49,313 bases of DNA, from the NCBI GenBank assembly GCA_034004685.1, contig JAVEWG010000027.1, positions 1 through 49,313 of the forward strand, read 5' to 3'. The notes beneath the pieces were generated by a model. It worked only from the letters and a program-made list of their open reading frames with translations, did not search any database and was not told the origin of the DNA. The stretch comes from JAEUNX01 sp034004685. GTDB taxonomy: Bacteria; Pseudomonadota; Gammaproteobacteria; Burkholderiales; Rhodocyclaceae. The stretch's first letter is position 1; the number at the start of each line of letters is the position of its first letter. Shown piece after piece: positions 9,901-18,709 of this stretch. The translations under genes were made by a program, and so were the position numbers.

Positions 9901-12900
9901 ACCCAGCGAAGCGGATGGCATCGCCCTCTTCGGTCAGGCGCAGCAGCAGATCACGACCGTCGAACTCCAGGCGCAGGTCGTCGGCATTGATTTCGCCAGT
10001 GATCTCGATGCGGTTCGTGTCCTGCTCACGCCAGGTCTCAGCAATGAGCGTCTCGATTGGGCGAGAGCCCCATTCCTTGTGAATACGGTAGGCGTCCGAG
10101 CCTGCACCACCCACCAGCCTGTCCGTGCCACCCTGGCCATTGAGCGTGTCATCACCGTCGCCGCCGATCAGCGTGTCGGCAAACGGCGTACCGTCGAGCC
10201 AACCACCTTCATCGCCCGCCATTTCGGTCTTGCCCGTGGGTTCGATGTTCTCGGCCACGATCTCAGTGCCATCGGCGAAGCGGATGATGTCCACCGAGCG
10301 GGTCTGCGTGGCCCGATTCGGCTCATAGCCTCTCAGGATCACCCGGTCGCCGGGCTGGTTGGCGAACTCAATCACCAAGTCTCCGTTCTGCTCGGAATAG
10401 CGCAGGTCTTCCGGACGGATGCCGGGGCCAAAATTCAGGATGTTGGGGGCTTCATCAACAATGGTGCCGCCGGAACCGCCCCCTCCGACAACCTGAATGG
10501 CAACCCTCCCATAGCCCTGCACACCATCATTGCCCCAGGTGAGCACACGGTGATCGTCGTCGATGATGACTACGCCATGACCGGGCTGGTACGCGTAGGT
10601 ATCACCACCCCATTCGCCGTAGAGTTGGTCGTTGCCGGTGCCGCCGGTAAGCTGGTCCGCACCCCAGCCGCCGCAGATCTCATCGTCTCCGGCATTGCCG
10701 TCAAGCACGTCATCGCCATCGCCACCGTGGATCAGGTCGTTGCCGTCACCACCTAGGATGACATCGTCCCCGGCCAGCCCCAGCGCCATGTCGTTGCCCG
10801 CACCCGCGTCCAGCGTGTCACCTGCGGTTGTGCCGTAGAGCACATCATCGCCGTCGGTCGGGATAGTGTTGGCGAGGTTGGCAGAAGCGAACAGATCGCC
10901 GGACTGCGCATACGCCACCGCTTCCAGACCACCCGCCGGAGCCACTGTGCCGGTCAGCTCAAAGCCCGCACCGTCAAAAGCCAGCGGCGCATCGGTCGTT
11001 GCCGACAGCAAAGCACCCGCGTTGGCCTGCAGCCAGCCCGCCAAGTCGAAGACGCGCGTTTTGCCATCCGCGTCGATGAACTGGATGCGCTCCAGATCGC
11101 CTGGCAGGTGATTGATGTTGGTATTGTCGAACGTGATGGAACCGCCTGCGCCAGCATCCAGCAGCAATACCACCCGTCCATCGCGATCCAATGCTGCGGA
11201 AAGCATCGTCGGTGTCACCGTTGCGCCGAAGGACAGGGTGTCGATACCTTCGCCAGCGCGCAGCGTGTCCTTGCCATCACCGTGGTTGAAAACGACCACA
11301 TCGTCACCTGCGCCGGTGTTGATGTTGTCGTTGCCTGCTTCTCCGGCAACCAGATCTTCCCCCGCTCCGGCGTAAACATTGTCGTCACCGCTGCCAGCGG
11401 AAACCCGATCGTTGCCTGCTTCCAGATGGATGTTGTCGTTATTGCCGCGCGCCTGCACGGTGACGGACTGGCCGGTGTAGTCGTAGATGTCATCGTCGGC
11501 CTGGCTGCCGACGACGGTGGTCGCATCACCCCAGTAGCGCTGCTGCCAGCCGTACTTGCCGCCATCGGCGCGGGCGATCACATCGGCCAGCGTCCATTCG
11601 GTGCCATCGTCGAAGCGGAAACGCTGGAGCGCGCCGCGTCCCAGATCATCCAGATTCTGGGTGCGCACGATCAGGGCGTCATTGCCACCAATGCCGATGA
11701 CCAGGCTGGAATAGCCGACATCACCTGCCTGGCCGATCCCACCGATTTCACCCAGTTGCACCGACACATCCTCTGGCCGGATGCCTGGTGCGAAGACCAC
11801 GGTGTCGTTGGCCGCATTAAGATTCGCGCCCATGGCGTTATCCAGCCCCATGCCTGGAGTGACGAGATAGCGGTTGTTGCCCTCGCCGCCGTAGAGCCAG
11901 TCGCGGTCGGCACCGCCATCCAGCGGGTCATCACCGGCCTCGCCGAAGAGTTGGTCGTTGCCCGCGCCGCCGGTGAGTATGTCGTTGCCTTCATGGCCAT
12001 AGAGCGTGCTGTCCTTCTCGGTGCCGACGAGTGCGTCCTCACCCGGCGAACCGTAGAGGATTTCCGCGCCTTCGCTGACGTTGAGCTTGGCCAATACGTC
12101 GTTCACGTTCAGATTTGCGCCGTTGTCGAAATCGAAGCGGTCGATGCGCTGCCCACTGCCCAGCCAATCCTTGATACGCACCGCGTCGCCCGAAGCAGTG
12201 ACGGTGGCGATCAGATCGTTATCGTCACGGGTAAAGCTCACGTCGTTCTGGCCGATACCGGGCTTGAACAGCACGCGGCCATAGTTGTCGGCAATGGTGT
12301 CTTGGCCATCGCCGGTACCGAAGCGATAGGTGTCGTAACCACCCAGATCCTGGAACTGGTCGTTGCCGGTGCCACCGTCGAGCGTGTCGTCCTGGTAACC
12401 GCCGACGATGGCGTCGTCCCCGGCAGAAGCCGCCAGCGCGCGCGTAGCTAGTTCGCTGCGATCCCACACCGTGCCGTCGGCAAAGCGCAGTTGCTCGATA
12501 CCCCGCTCGGTTGACCAGGTATCCCCCTGGCCGCGCACGGTGAGTTTGCTGCCATCAGGCAGCGTGACGGCCATGTCGCCTTGCAGCGTCCAGCGCACGG
12601 TCACGCCAAGAGGCGTCACGCCAGCGGCCAGTTCCACCGTGTCCACGCCAGCGGTGTAGCCCTCGTTGATCACGTCCTGGCCATCGCCCAGACCGAAGCG
12701 GTAGGTGTCGGAGCCCGAGCCGCCTTCCAGCGTGTCGTTGCCCGCGCCGCCAACGATCACGTCATCGCGACCATTGAAGCCGCGCAGTACGTCATCCCCG
12801 GCTTCACCCAGCAGGCTGCGAGACTTGATCGTCTCCGCATCCCACAGTGTGCCATCGGCAAAGGCGATCTCCTCGACGGCGAACCGGTTGCTCTCATTGA

Positions 12901-15373
12901 AATGGTTCTTGATGGTCAGCGTCTCGCCGGTGTCGCGGATGGTGATCTTCAGGTCGTCGCTGACCTGCCAGCCGTTGACCGCGCGCACCCGCTCCAGCTG
13001 CACATCGGCAGGCAGCACGCCTGCCTTGAACTCGATGCGGTCGGTCTCGCCCTGTTGCCAGGAGTCCTCGAGGATGGTGTCGTTCCCATCGCCCCGGCCG
13101 AAGCGGTAGGTGTCCGAACCGATACCACCACGCAATTCATCGTTGTCCGCGCCACCGTCCAGTACGTCATTTCCGGCGCCGCCGATCAGCGTATCCTTGC
13201 CCCCGCGTCCAAACAACTGGTCGTTGCCGCCCCGGGCGTCCAATACGTCATCGAAATCGCTGCCGCGCAGCACGTCGTAGCCTTCCGTGGGAATGCCGCC
13301 GGGAGTCCAACCAACCAGTGCTGTCTCCATGGTTTGCGCCACGTCCGTGCCCAATGGCAGCAGCTTGGCCTTGAAGTCTTCCACGTCAAGCCGATGGAGC
13401 AGTCCCATCCCCTTGAGAGAATGAAGGAAATCACCCAGCTTGGTCAGACCTGTCTCGCGATCTATTTGAATCTGTTCAGTCAAGGTATCCGCCACGGCGG
13501 AAAGATTGCCAACAAGTCCATCCAGTTCCTCATCCCAGCGGTAGGTGATTTGATGGAACAGTTCTTTGAGATGACTCTGTGCTATGAGCTGGCCATAGAC
13601 CAAGGCTTTGAGTTCATCCCAGGCTTTGAGCAGTACCGGCGCTGCTCTGCCGTGCGGGTTGGGGTCGCGCGTTCCCCAGCACCAGACACCGACCCATTCC
13701 TCGCCCATGAACTCCTCCAGAGCTTCTAGCTTGCGGGCATCGCCTATGGCGTTGCCGTAGATCATGCGCGACGCGCGGCTGGTTGGATCTACGTCCTGTA
13801 CCCCTGTCCAGCGGTAGATGATCTGTGTTGCCAACGCATCCCGGTCTTCGGGTGTGCTGGCTTGGGTAAAGGCTGTGACCAAGCGTTTGAGTTCGCCCGT
13901 AGCATCCATCGCCATGGCTTGTTGTAGGTCGCGCACCTTGCCGTAGCCCTTGACGTTGGGAAGTGCAGCGATGTCTTCGGGCACCTCCACCCGCTCGGTG
14001 GGCACGCTGTAGGTGGTGTCGGTTTGGACCCACACGTCGGCGGCGGCGCGGGACTGGCCATCGGTAGTGGTGTAGCTGCCCACCTGTTTGTGAGCGTTAC
14101 CCTGTACATCGACGTGGCTGGAGTTCGTATAACTGACGTTGATGCTCTGCACGCCCGCCTCGGTCAGGGTAAGCAGTTCACCGGCATCGGTGCGACCGTT
14201 GCCGTTGCCATCCTTCCAGATGCGCAGTTCGGCAAAGGCCGTGTCATTGGCGTCGATCACGCCGTCAGCGTTGGTGTCGAGTTCCTCCAGGGCATCAAAA
14301 CCGTTGGCAGCTTTCTGCCCGTTGGCCAGCAGGGTTTCAGAGCCGAAGAGTTCGCGGCCAGTGTCGATCCGCCCATTGCCGTTGAGATCACGCACCAACA
14401 ACCCATCGTCAGATGCAACCCAACCAGTCAACTCGGCAAAACCGTCGGCCGCATGGTCAAAGTGCGCGCTATTGGCGAGAGAGAGTGTTTCAACGCCATC
14501 CCCATCAAGATCAAGGGCTATCGGGGAAGGGATAGTGGAGGCTCTGCCGACCTCGCTCTCAATTCCGCCCATCGGGAGGTCGCCAATAGATTCCCCGATC
14601 GGGATGTCCAATCCGCCGCCCCATGGCAACTCCTCTCCTGTTGCGTTGACCACGTTATCGCCCAAGGTGGGATCGGCGATGTCGGCAAAGGCAAGCCATT
14701 TCTTAAGCACATCCTGCGTCTTTTCTTCAAACAAACTAGGGTCCGGCACATGCTTCAACCACTCCTTCGCTAGTTCTCGAACCTCAGGATCAGGCGATGT
14801 TTCAGCTTGGTTCTTCATGAATTGCCAAGTAGCAATGTTGAAGAGCGTGGCATCAAAATAGTCGCCTTCCGTGTCCCGAAGACCCGCCCAGTATTTTTCC
14901 AGCGCCTCTTGCCCTCCCTTTTGCAAGAACGCCTTAAACACCGCATCCAGCGTCCAGCTTGAGAGGGGGAGGTTGTTTTCTTGGTAGCCCTGCTGGTGAA
15001 TATCCCAGACCTCTTGCGCGTTAATATCGCGATCAACTGACGAAGATCCATCGGCGATTCTGGTCAACTGACGAAGATAAGCATCGGCCAAGTCAATCTT
15101 TAGCTGGTCGATCTGGGGTTGTGTCAAGAACTTGCACGTGTTCGAATCCAGGCCTGCCAAAGCCGTCCCCGTCAGGAACTGCATCGCAGAAATTCCAGCA
15201 ATCGTGTTTTGTTCAACGACGCCTTTTGCCCATCCAGCGTAGGTGAAACCGGCGTTTTGCAAGGCGCCATACACTTCTCCGAGCGTCGATTTCACGGTAG
15301 ATGAGTCCGATGGCGACAACCCGGCCACTCGCTGTTGAAGTTGTTGCAATTGGGTCACGGAAACGGAAGGCAT
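6935..15373 (-). CDS. Giant RTX calcium-binding protein with FrpC-like module and Ig-like repeats (2812 aa)
   Basis: A type I secretion substrate without a Sec signal. Residues 1-280 are mostly helical and unrecognised. Residues 283-480 resemble the self-processing module of Neisseria FrpC: DLDGDG at 288, DLNGNG at 329, DTNADG at 366 and DGNGNG at 388 are calcium loops. The scissile position is Ser283-Pro284, not Asp-Pro. Residues about 500-690 are helical. From about 701 to 2100 come blocks of GGxGxDxLx nonapeptides, about nine of them followed by haemolysin-related domains of the form YRFGxGDGxDTI. Residues 2124-2635 hold putative Ig/cadherin-like repeats (NDAP...LPAG...LPxWLxFD...FSGTP) and one VCBS-like unit. 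The last about 175 residues should carry the secretion signal. The start at 15373 has GGAG six bases upstream and lies three bases after the stop of the partner gene, so the two are translationally coupled. Likely a surface or secreted adhesin or toxin; the activity is not identifiable. Confidence 0.93.
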   Translation of the reverse strand: MPSVSVTQLQQLQQRVAGLSPSDSSTVKSTLGEVYGALQNAGFTYAGWAKGVVEQNTIAGISAMQFLTGTALAGLDSNTCKFLTQPQIDQLKIDLADAYLRQLTRIADGSSSVDRDINAQEVWDIHQQGYQENNLPLSSWTLDAVFKAFLQKGGQEALEKYWAGLRDTEGDYFDATLFNIATWQFMKNQAETSPDPEVRELAKEWLKHVPDPSLFEEKTQDVLKKWLAFADIADPTLGDNVVNATGEELPWGGGLDIPIGESIGDLPMGGIESEVGRASTIPSPIALDLDGDGVETLSLANSAHFDHAADGFAELTGWVASDDGLLVRDLNGNGRIDTGRELFGSETLLANGQKAANGFDALEELDTNADGVIDANDTAFAELRIWKDGNGNGRTDAGELLTLTEAGVQSINVSYTNSSHVDVQGNAHKQVGSYTTTDGQSRAAADVWVQTDTTYSVPTERVEVPEDIAALPNVKGYGKVRDLQQAMAMDATGELKRLVTAFTQASTPEDRDALATQIIYRWTGVQDVDPTSRASRMIYGNAIGDARKLEALEEFMGEEWVGVWCWGTRDPNPHGRAAPVLLKAWDELKALVYGQLIAQSHLKELFHQITYRWDEELDGLVGNLSAVADTLTEQIQIDRETGLTKLGDFLHSLKGMGLLHRLDVEDFKAKLLPLGTDVAQTMETALVGWTPGGIPTEGYDVLRGSDFDDVLDARGGNDQLFGRGGKDTLIGGAGNDVLDGGADNDELRGGIGSDTYRFGRGDGNDTILEDSWQQGETDRIEFKAGVLPADVQLERVRAVNGWQVSDDLKITIRDTGETLTIKNHFNESNRFAVEEIAFADGTLWDAETIKSRSLLGEAGDDVLRGFNGRDDVIVGGAGNDTLEGGSGSDTYRFGLGDGQDVINEGYTAGVDTVELAAGVTPLGVTVRWTLQGDMAVTLPDGSKLTVRGQGDTWSTERGIEQLRFADGTVWDRSELATRALAASAGDDAIVGGYQDDTLDGGTGNDQFQDLGGYDTYRFGTGDGQDTIADNYGRVLFKPGIGQNDVSFTRDDNDLIATVTASGDAVRIKDWLGSGQRIDRFDFDNGANLNVNDVLAKLNVSEGAEILYGSPGEDALVGTEKDSTLYGHEGNDILTGGAGNDQLFGEAGDDPLDGGADRDWLYGGEGNNRYLVTPGMGLDNAMGANLNAANDTVVFAPGIRPEDVSVQLGEIGGIGQAGDVGYSSLVIGIGGNDALIVRTQNLDDLGRGALQRFRFDDGTEWTLADVIARADGGKYGWQQRYWGDATTVVGSQADDDIYDYTGQSVTVQARGNNDNIHLEAGNDRVSAGSGDDNVYAGAGEDLVAGEAGNDNINTGAGDDVVVFNHGDGKDTLRAGEGIDTLSFGATVTPTMLSAALDRDGRVVLLLDAGAGGSITFDNTNINHLPGDLERIQFIDADGKTRVFDLAGWLQANAGALLSATTDAPLAFDGAGFELTGTVAPAGGLEAVAYAQSGDLFASANLANTIPTDGDDVLYGTTAGDTLDAGAGNDMALGLAGDDVILGGDGNDLIHGGDGDDVLDGNAGDDEICGGWGADQLTGGTGNDQLYGEWGGDTYAYQPGHGVVIIDDDHRVLTWGNDGVQGYGRVAIQVVGGGGSGGTIVDEAPNILNFGPGIRPEDLRYSEQNGDLVIEFANQPGDRVILRGYEPNRATQTRSVDIIRFADGTEIVAENIEPTGKTEMAGDEGGWLDGTPFADTLIGGDGDDTLNGQGGTDRLVGGAGSDAYRIHKEWGSRPIETLIAETWREQDTNRIEITGEINADDLRLEFDGRDLLLRLTEEGDAIRFAGFDPRAEGMQAPVSEISLPWWGVSLSFDELMARGVRYGDHTQDIYDVNIGDGEVFIEDVAAPDAGNVLRFGPGIDPEALRTNLRFEEDGNGGHLLRISYGGDGDRLLLTGFNPNDVLGGGHAVDRFEFVDGTVWDYATLVSGGFLVEGDEQSNDLTGTNLADRLHGGGDNDALHGGAGSDELHGGVGNDALHGGAGSDELHGGVGNDVLTGGAGDDAYVFNKGDGVDTIIDSGATDFNYIRFGTDIRPEDIRHEWDGTTLVLHYSADDAVRIDNYYGSEGNPVILALAFEDGTVVSLTEQMNRAPVAIRQLDDTAATEGQDFSLILPADLFSDPDASDEIQVVVRLANGEPLPAWLSFDPVSRTLSGRPTNDHVGDIEIVVEGRDHFGASASTTFNISVQNTNDAPEVGTSLSDLGALEDSAFSFTLPAGSFCDVDVGDALTYTATLANGDPLPDWLAFDAQAVTFSGTPANGDVGESRLTVTATDLAGASASQMFALEVIDTNDAPTVGVALAAQTVTEDVAFMFALPTDAFVDTDLGDRLSYSATQADGSALPDWLVFDAATSSFSGTPASAGDYTLRVTATDQAGTQASQTFTLAVESSSGNLTPISTPDAAEVIEDRKLLAWGNVLANDSDPEGERLWLADAGIRRGEYGVLTLLPSGDYAYVLDDFSSKVQGLGIGETASEVFAYLASDGTQRSNGALTVTIQGANDAPDLVRYLADVRLAKGNAFSWQMPAGSFRDVDRTDTLRYTATLSNGKALPTWLKFDAATQTFSGTAPANASGSINVHITASDDHGESSIASDVFKISFGNKTVVPASQQGSEGVGNGTDAPPLGLAANLGEGDGPLPGNPDRNQEAERDDDPLGRFLDGFKRNAEPADSAFLALDRQWFEQWGKWYSTYEETTHSQTGHDMERHWAVLTHALNRLDAERQSAPAWSHASQGADLVGLTGWIQGGARGGVDTVTLPTGSGTHLKGFTGIKEGVGTLSW
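9288..9395. repeat. Perfect 54-bp tandem duplication inside the RTX gene
   Basis: Two identical, adjacent 54-bp units (9288-9341 and 9342-9395) each encode 18 residues, two RTX nonapeptides (GGAGSDELH and GGVGNDALH). Perfect identity at the DNA level suggests a recent duplication or ongoing copy-number change. A shorter, related piece follows. Confidence 0.9.
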
Positions 15374-15376
15374 GGC

Positions 15377-16273
15377 TTACTCCGATATCTTGGGAAGAGT
15401 GGATGAGGAAGGCTGGGGTTGTGTCGAGAACGGCTTTGAAGGATCGGCGCGGAAACCGAGCAGTACTTTGGTGATTCCGCCCTGAATTTCCTGCCAGTGG
15501 GGCAAGAGACCCTTGCGATAACTCACCTTGACGCTAGCTTTCAATGTTGGCTCCAATCCAAAACTGTGATTGCATTGAGCGGCCTCATGGTTTCTGTTCG
15601 AGCAGTCGATATAGGCATCCACAGCGTTATTCGTCACATGATGGATGTAGATATTTCTGTCGCTGAGACTGTTTGTGCCCATTTCCCGGCGTGAAAAATC
15701 TGCATTAACGGGAATGTAGGTTGACAGGCCGTAGACTTTTCCCGGCTGCTCCTCGTATCGATAAAAGATCGAAGCATTCTTCAGCCAAGCCTTTGACAAT
15801 TCAGCAAACCGGGTTTTGCTTCTGTCTTGGTAATACGAATTGGATAACACTCCGACTCTCATCCAAGTGGTCGTGTAAATGCTTTCCTTGCGTTTTTCCT
15901 TCCAGTTCTGCTCGTTCACTGGCGCCATGTCCGGGTAGCGGATTTCAAAACCGAAGCTTCGTATTCCAGACTCGAATGTCCTCTTCGGTATTGGCCCGCT
16001 TCGTTTTTCCAGAAAACCTGGGTCGTTGTCATATTCGACGAAGTTGGCAAATTCCTTCGGTATCGACACCGGCACTCCGCCCAGATGGCCGACTACGCCT
16101 ACGCGGCCTCCCTTCAGGTAGTTTCCCGACATGATCTGGACTGATTCCAGCGGCGTCGCTTCTTCCGCGATGGCTTGTTTCTGACAAAGAAGTACAGTCA
16201 GCACAACGCAAGCCAGCACGGCAAGGCGTTGCATGTTTTTCGAAGTTGCGGGGAATCCTCGTATCTCACGCAT
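15377..16273 (-). CDS. Exported protein of unknown function, coupled to the RTX gene
   Basis: A 298-residue protein that I do not recognise with confidence. An N-terminal hydrophobic stretch (LAVLACVVLTVLLC, then QAIA just before EEATP) looks like a Sec signal peptide; its internal Cys could also be a lipobox, but the context is poor. The mature part is rich in aromatic and charged residues and has a Cys pair (DCSNRNHEAAQCNH). The start at 16273 has GGAGG eight bases upstream; MQRLAVLAC at 16234 is the alternative and would give a more typical signal peptide. Its stop codon lies three bases before the RTX start. Hand-counting one line (15601-15660) gives 25 of 60 G+C, far below the flanks. 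By position it could be an immunity protein, a periplasmic chaperone or a surface anchor partner for the RTX protein; all are inference. Confidence 0.75.
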   Translation of the reverse strand: MREIRGFPATSKNMQRLAVLACVVLTVLLCQKQAIAEEATPLESVQIMSGNYLKGGRVGVVGHLGGVPVSIPKEFANFVEYDNDPGFLEKRSGPIPKRTFESGIRSFGFEIRYPDMAPVNEQNWKEKRKESIYTTTWMRVGVLSNSYYQDRSKTRFAELSKAWLKNASIFYRYEEQPGKVYGLSTYIPVNADFSRREMGTNSLSDRNIYIHHVTNNAVDAYIDCSNRNHEAAQCNHSFGLEPTLKASVKVSYRKGLLPHWQEIQGGITKVLLGFRADPSKPFSTQPQPSSSTLPKISE

Positions 16274-16321
16274 GACATGCTCCTCCACTCGTCTTTGTTA
16301 CGTTGAGCAAAGCGGTCATCA

Positions 16322-18532
16322 TTACTCCTTCACCAAACTCATGTGCATGGCATGCTGCCCCATATTCACCACCTCATCCACCTGTAAGCCCTTGGGCACT
16401 TGGTGCGTGATGAAGATCATCGTGACCTTGCCCTTGAGCCGGTTGATGGTCTGCGCAAAATGCTCGGCGGTCTGCTGATCCAGATTGGAAATCGCCTCGT
16501 CGAAGATCAATACCTTGGGCCGCTTGAGCAATGCGCGGGCAATGGCAATGCGCTGGCGCTGCCCGCCCGATAGCCCGGTGCCGCGCTCACCGATCTCGGT
16601 CTGGTAGCCCTGCGGCAGCTTCTCGATCACCTCGTGGATTTCTGCCGCCTTGCACGCAGCGATCACATCTTCAAAGCTCGCATGCGGGTGCGCCATGGCC
16701 AGGTTGTCGTAGACCGTGCCGGAAAACAGCACCGTTTCCTGCGGCACCACACCAAAAGTGGCACGCAGTTCGTTGGCCGCCAGTTGCCGGATATCGCGCC
16801 CGTCCAGGGTGATCTGCCCCTCCTGCGGCCAGTAGAAGCCCTGCATCAGTTTGGCCAGCGTGCTCTTGCCACAGCCGGAAGGCCCCATCAAGACGGTGAG
16901 CTTGCCGGTGTGGATGGCCTGGCTCAGGTTGCGGTACAGCCAGGGGTGTTGGTCGGAGTAGCGGAAGCCGATGCCACGGATGTCGATCCGACCTTCGCCG
17001 CCGGTAGCACGCTGGGGCGTGAGGGTGAAGGGCTCCTGCGGCATATCGAGGATGTCGCCTAGGCGCTTGACGGAAATGCTGGCCTGCTGAAACTCCTGCC
17101 ATAGCCCGACCAGGCGCAGCAGGGGCTGACTCATGCGGCTGGCGAACATCTGGAAGGCCACCAGCATGCCCACGGTCATCCCCGCGTCGGGCTGCATCAC
17201 CAGCCACGCGCCGACGATGAGGATGGAGAGCGTCATCACCTGTTCCAGCCCGTTGGCGACGACGTTGTAGGTGTTGCCGACCTGCTTGGTGGCAAACCCT
17301 GCCGAGAGGTACTGGGCCAGGTAGGTGCCGTAGCGCTTGCCTACGTCTGGCTCCAGTTGCAGGGATTTCACCGTGGCCATGCCGGCCAGGTATTCGGTGA
17401 GAAAGGCCTGGTTGCGTGCACCGAGCAGGAACTGCTTGTCCAGCCGTTCGCGGAAGATGGGCACCATGAACAGGCTGGCCGCGACAATCAGCGCCATGAT
17501 TCCCACGGCAATCAGCGTGAGCTGCCAGCTGTAGGTAAACATCACCGCAAGGAAGATGAGCAGGAAAGGCAGGTCCAGCACCAGGCTCACCGCCGCGCCG
17601 GAGATGAATTCGCGCAGCTGCTCCACGCCATGCAGGCGGGCGACCAGGGTACCAGTGGGGCGGGCCTCGAAGTACGGCAGCGGCAGGTGCAGCAAGTGGC
17701 GCAATACCTTCTCGCCCAGCACGGCGTCGATGCGGCTGCCGGTGTGCAGCACCAGATACTGGCGCAGCCAGCTCATGCCGCTCGTGAAGAACATGAAGAG
17801 CACCAGGGCTACGCCCAGCACGAGGAGGGTGCTCTCAGAGTGATGGGCGATGACCTTGTCAATTATCACCTGCGTGAACAGGGGCGTGGCCAGCCCAACG
17901 AGCTGGATAGCGAGGCTGGCGAGGAGGACATCCCGCCAGATGGTTTTGTGACGCAGCAGTTCGGGGATGAACCATGAAAAGCCGAAGGGTTTGCTGGTAT
18001 TGCAATCCTCCGGCACCCGGCTGGCCGCTTCGCCGACCGACTCGCTGATCGGCGGCTCGGCCTCGGCTACCAGCAGCATGAGCGGCAGGCATTGCGTGCG
18101 GGCGGTTTCGGCGGAGAGTGGTTCGGGACTGGTCTGGCCGGGGCGCACCCAGGCCAGGGTATGGTCGCTGTGTTTGACGATCAGCGCCGGGGCAAGGGTG
18201 GAATTCGCATCGCCCGAAGCAGTCTCGGGGACGGTGCGGAAGTCGGTGGACGACGAATCGGTTTCCGCCTCCGGCAGGAAGACCACCGCAGGCAGCGGCA
18301 GGCTCGACCAGTCCTCCTCCGGCCAGGAGGACAGCCCTGCTTTGAGCCCCAGAGCTTCGAGCGCCTCGATCAGCGAAGGAAAATCGAACGGCGGCGCAAA
18401 GCGCTGTAGCACCAGAGCAGCATCGAAAGGCCGGCGGTAAAAGCCGGCTAGACTGCCCAGTAGCCACAGCGCCGATGGTGTATCCAGCCGTCCTGGTGAA
18501 CGAACGGCTGCGTCCAACTGCGCTCCCTGCAT
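16322..18532 (-). CDS. Type I secretion ABC exporter, HlyB/LapB-like
   Basis: A 736-residue fused exporter. Residues 1-150 correspond to the C39 peptidase-like domain but lack the catalytic Cys, so it should dock substrate rather than cleave it. Residues about 200-470 hold the membrane domain (six helices), and residues about 500-736 the ATPase with MGPSGCGKST, TGLSGGQRQR and VLIFDEAISNLD. The Walker B/D-loop reads AISNLD where ATSALD is usual. It secretes unfolded RTX protein across both membranes together with HlyD and a TolC-type channel. The frame and start at 18532 are clear. The gene is first of the island genes on the minus strand; 48 bases separate it from the partner gene. Confidence 0.93.
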   Translation of the reverse strand: MQGAQLDAAVRSPGRLDTPSALWLLGSLAGFYRRPFDAALVLQRFAPPFDFPSLIEALEALGLKAGLSSWPEEDWSSLPLPAVVFLPEAETDSSSTDFRTVPETASGDANSTLAPALIVKHSDHTLAWVRPGQTSPEPLSAETARTQCLPLMLLVAEAEPPISESVGEAASRVPEDCNTSKPFGFSWFIPELLRHKTIWRDVLLASLAIQLVGLATPLFTQVIIDKVIAHHSESTLLVLGVALVLFMFFTSGMSWLRQYLVLHTGSRIDAVLGEKVLRHLLHLPLPYFEARPTGTLVARLHGVEQLREFISGAAVSLVLDLPFLLIFLAVMFTYSWQLTLIAVGIMALIVAASLFMVPIFRERLDKQFLLGARNQAFLTEYLAGMATVKSLQLEPDVGKRYGTYLAQYLSAGFATKQVGNTYNVVANGLEQVMTLSILIVGAWLVMQPDAGMTVGMLVAFQMFASRMSQPLLRLVGLWQEFQQASISVKRLGDILDMPQEPFTLTPQRATGGEGRIDIRGIGFRYSDQHPWLYRNLSQAIHTGKLTVLMGPSGCGKSTLAKLMQGFYWPQEGQITLDGRDIRQLAANELRATFGVVPQETVLFSGTVYDNLAMAHPHASFEDVIAACKAAEIHEVIEKLPQGYQTEIGERGTGLSGGQRQRIAIARALLKRPKVLIFDEAISNLDQQTAEHFAQTINRLKGKVTMIFITHQVPKGLQVDEVVNMGQHAMHMSLVKE

Positions 18533-18548
18533 AGGCCTTATTCCCGAA

Positions 18549-18601
18549 TGGCATTGAAAATGCCAAAAGCATCAGTCTGACGAAAATTCGGGCTATGTCA
18601 A
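18549..18601 (-). promoter_or_regulatory. Possible promoter/operator of the type I secretion operon
   Basis: Reading towards the ABC gene, a perfect TTGACA hexamer lies at 18601-18596, but no good -10 sits at the right spacing. Between it and the ATG is a 6-bp inverted repeat, TGGCAT-N5-ATGCCA (18549-18565). The whole 177-base gap is AT-richer than its surroundings. This is suggestive only. Confidence 0.35.
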
Positions 18602-18709
18602 TTGCAAACCTGGCAACGCAATGCTGCGCGGGAGCGGTATCGCCTTAAATTCAGCAGTCGGGCCCAGGCTGAGCGAGATAAGGGATACGGCGTGACAACG
18701 GGAGGCGGC

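Noticed and set aside
11108..12451. Long plus-strand frames opposite the RTX gene
   Set aside because: Their Val/Ile/Ala-rich repeats are the antisense of RTX codons; no ribosome site or family match.
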